From NCBI RefSeq assembly GCF_900129485.1, contig NZ_FQVW01000008.1, positions 19,951 through 83,950 on the forward strand: a DNA stretch of 64,000 nt. Reading direction: 5' to 3'. The translations under genes and the position numbers were made by a program. This DNA is from Ornithinibacillus halophilus. Its GTDB lineage: Bacteria > Bacillota > Bacilli > Bacillales > Amphibacillaceae. The notes under the pieces are model-generated. The model was not told the origin of the DNA. It searched no databases and saw only the letters and a list, made by a program, of their open reading frames with translations. Below are positions 62,458 to 64,000 of this stretch, piece by piece (within the stretch, counting starts at the first letter, position 1; each line of letters begins with the position of its first letter).

Positions 62458-63534
62458 TCACTTCATCAACTCATCCAAGACTTTAAACACCAACTTGATC
62501 CCTTTCCTGTGATCAAAGAAATTATTCAAGCTGCCGATTATATAAGTTTCCAGTTCCGGATGATAAAACATGAAGCTGCCTACTATCCCAGCATTGCCCC
62601 ACATTTCATATTTTTTAGGTAACACTAGTGATTTTGGAGTGAATTTCATGAGCCCATATCCATAATCAACACCTGGTGCAAATTTTGCCCAGTCTTGCAT
62701 TTTTTCAAATGTTTCTTCATCAATGATTTCATTTTTTACAATAGCTTTCATAAACTTCAACAAATCCCTACTAGGAGCGACCACTCCACCACTAGCATAA
62801 TCAATCCCTATACTCCTACAATCAATCATATTTTTCCCTTTATAATACACATTTGCTGTTGGGGCATCGTTTCCCGTAATCGGTTGGGAGTACTGGAGGA
62901 GGAATGAATGATTCATCTGGAGTGGTTGAAAAATGTACTCGCGCAACACGTTATGAAATGGTTTTCCAGTCACACGTTCAATAATTAATCCTAATAAATG
63001 GTAGCCTGTATCGGAATAATGAAATCCCTCACCAGGTGGGAAATGAGACCCCAGATGTTCTTTTGACCATTGAATAACCTCTGTTGGTTGCCAAAATCGA
63101 TTCGGTTCATTCCATATTTTTTCATGCATTGGTTCCTCTGACTGTGGTTTATCCTCAAAATAATCATTGATTCCTGATGTATGGTTTAACAAATGCTTGA
63201 TTAAAATTTTATCGGAGTAATCCGTTTCCTTATAGACATGCAATCCATATAGTAACTCATCTTCTAAGTACATCGCAATCGGATCATCAAAAGCTAATTT
63301 TTGCTTTTCCATCAATTTTGTAATTAGCACTGACGTAAACAATTTTCCTATGCTTGCCGTATAAAAAGCTTGATTGGAAGTTGCCTTTTTATCGCCTGTC
63401 ATTCCTTCAGCCATATTTAAATGAATTCCATGCTTGTCAGAATGCACCAGTAAAAAAGCATTGTGAATCTCTTTATCTTTTTGCACCATTTTTCTAAAAC
63501 GGTCTTCAATCGCCTGCAGTTTTTCATTTACCAT
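62458..63534 (-). CDS. Serine hydrolase of the beta-lactamase/class C family
   Basis: Penicillin-binding-protein-like esterase or peptidase. The 358 residues have the SxxK site in QAFYTASIGKLFTSVLITKL and the LLNHTSGINDYFE box. The Tyr motif is YSDTGYHLLGLIIERVTGKP (Y-S-D in place of Y-x-N), with GYGLMKFTPKSLVLP and MWGNAGIVGSFMFYHPE near the end. No signal peptide, so it should be cytoplasmic. The substrate is unknown. Ribosome site AGGTGATTC. 63535-63804 contains no convincing gene. Confidence 0.9.
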   Translation of the reverse strand: MVNEKLQAIEDRFRKMVQKDKEIHNAFLLVHSDKHGIHLNMAEGMTGDKKATSNQAFYTASIGKLFTSVLITKLMEKQKLAFDDPIAMYLEDELLYGLHVYKETDYSDKILIKHLLNHTSGINDYFEDKPQSEEPMHEKIWNEPNRFWQPTEVIQWSKEHLGSHFPPGEGFHYSDTGYHLLGLIIERVTGKPFHNVLREYIFQPLQMNHSFLLQYSQPITGNDAPTANVYYKGKNMIDCRSIGIDYASGGVVAPSRDLLKFMKAIVKNEIIDEETFEKMQDWAKFAPGVDYGYGLMKFTPKSLVLPKKYEMWGNAGIVGSFMFYHPELETYIIGSLNNFFDHRKGIKLVFKVLDELMK

Positions 63535-63804
63535 AGTTGAATCACCTGCACTTTCTTAAAAGAGTTCACTTTCAAGTCCCCTACTTACATACCTATGTTC
63601 ACGGTCCTGGCACTATTCTTTTCAATGCTTTTACGAATCCTACCAAATTTAACCTTAATTTCTCACTTTTCCTTCCTCTAAAAATAGTCTATGATGAAGA
63701 AGTGACATTTTTCGTACATATTTTCCAAAATAGTCTTTGTTGAACAGAATATATTATTCTTTCTATCAAAACACATGGAATACCGACAACAACATAAAAT
63801 AAGA

Positions 63805-64000
63805 AAAGCGCAGAGCGCCCGCTTTGCGACGTACGGACTGCGCCAGCGCAACGCTGGTGGTTCGATGTTATCGCGCAAAACGATGGTTTTAATCGAACAT
63901 TCCCCGTAGGAGATAAAGGAAACATGCCCCTTCATAGGGGTATGCCGACGTTGGACGCAAAGTCCGGTTTTAGTCGGCCTTCCTTTGTATCGGAGTCGAT
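63805..64000. repeat. Dispersed structured repeat, cut by window edge
   Basis: Copy of the element at 61853-62046 with the same GACGTACGGACTG, GTAGGAGATAAAGGAA, ATAGGGGTATGCC and GTCGGCCTTCCTT segments. It also has an extra insert of about 60 bases (63842-63907) that contains CGATGTTATCGCGCAAAACG. Confidence 0.85.

Noticed and set aside
63537..63935. Small frames at the right end of the window
   Set aside because: They overlap the dispersed repeat or AT-rich DNA and show no family features or ribosome sites.

Overview
The window is chromosomal DNA of a low-GC, motile, biofilm-forming member of the Bacillaceae. The order hpf-fliT-fliS-flaG-csrA-fliW-yviE-flgL-flgK-flgN-flgM-yvyF-comFC-comFA-degV-degU-degS-yvyE matches Bacillus subtilis. 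Several dispersed repeats resemble those of the Oceanobacillus/Virgibacillus/Ornithinibacillus group. That genus-level guess is inference. Coding regions lack large islands of foreign composition, and I saw no tRNA, rRNA, CRISPR array, insertion sequence or prophage.

Layout. 1-14.4 kb: 5' part of secA (cut by the window edge), hibernation factor hpf, late flagellar genes, late competence genes comFA/comFC (comFB missing), degV, degU/degS and yvyE. hag and fliD are missing from their usual place and lie at 45-55 kb. 14.4-16.3 kb: nagB-nagA. 16.4-24.9 kb: a biofilm block. On the minus strand, tasA, tapA, sipW and a second TasA-like protein ending in an LPDTA sorting signal are followed by a cyclic-di-GMP-I riboswitch, sinI and sinR. 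On the plus strand are a class D sortase, an LCP ligase and a class B penicillin-binding protein. 25-36 kb: two IDEAL-domain paralogues, a P-loop protein, DUF779 plus aldehyde dehydrogenase, a ydjO-like gene, a second SinR-like regulator with SinR-type operators, a HAD phosphatase, two MFS exporters, two DUF1648 proteins and pyrrolidone-carboxylate peptidase. 36-40 kb: a TAXI-type TRAP transporter whose binding protein is circularly permuted. 40-47 kb: cheX-cheY-mcp, cheW and fliD. 47-55.7 kb: flagellin region with a HEPN-motif protein, a flagellin pseudogene holding a decayed group I intron, an FkbM methyltransferase, a three-glycosyltransferase fusion, and the live hag gene interrupted by a 279-nt group I intron. 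55.7-64 kb: arginase-family hydrolase, PutP-type symporter with a small partner, a TOTE-type primase-helicase between two holin-like type I toxin modules, a serine hydrolase and dispersed repeats.

How it fits together. Motility and biofilm control are interleaved here. SigD-type promoters precede flaG, flgM, fliD and hag. FliW and CsrA are encoded here, and the hag leader shows a CsrA-type GGA stem-loop. SinI/SinR sit behind a c-di-GMP riboswitch next to the matrix operon they should control. The same 14-bp palindrome occurs upstream of tasA and of the second SinR-like gene. A class D sortase lies divergent to the matrix operon, whose last product carries a matching sorting signal; this suggests covalent anchoring of a TasA-like matrix protein (inference).

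Three 21-bp-phased GAGCGA arrays (27.5, 36.1 and 58.7 kb) and several other intergenic repeats are not explained by any gene.
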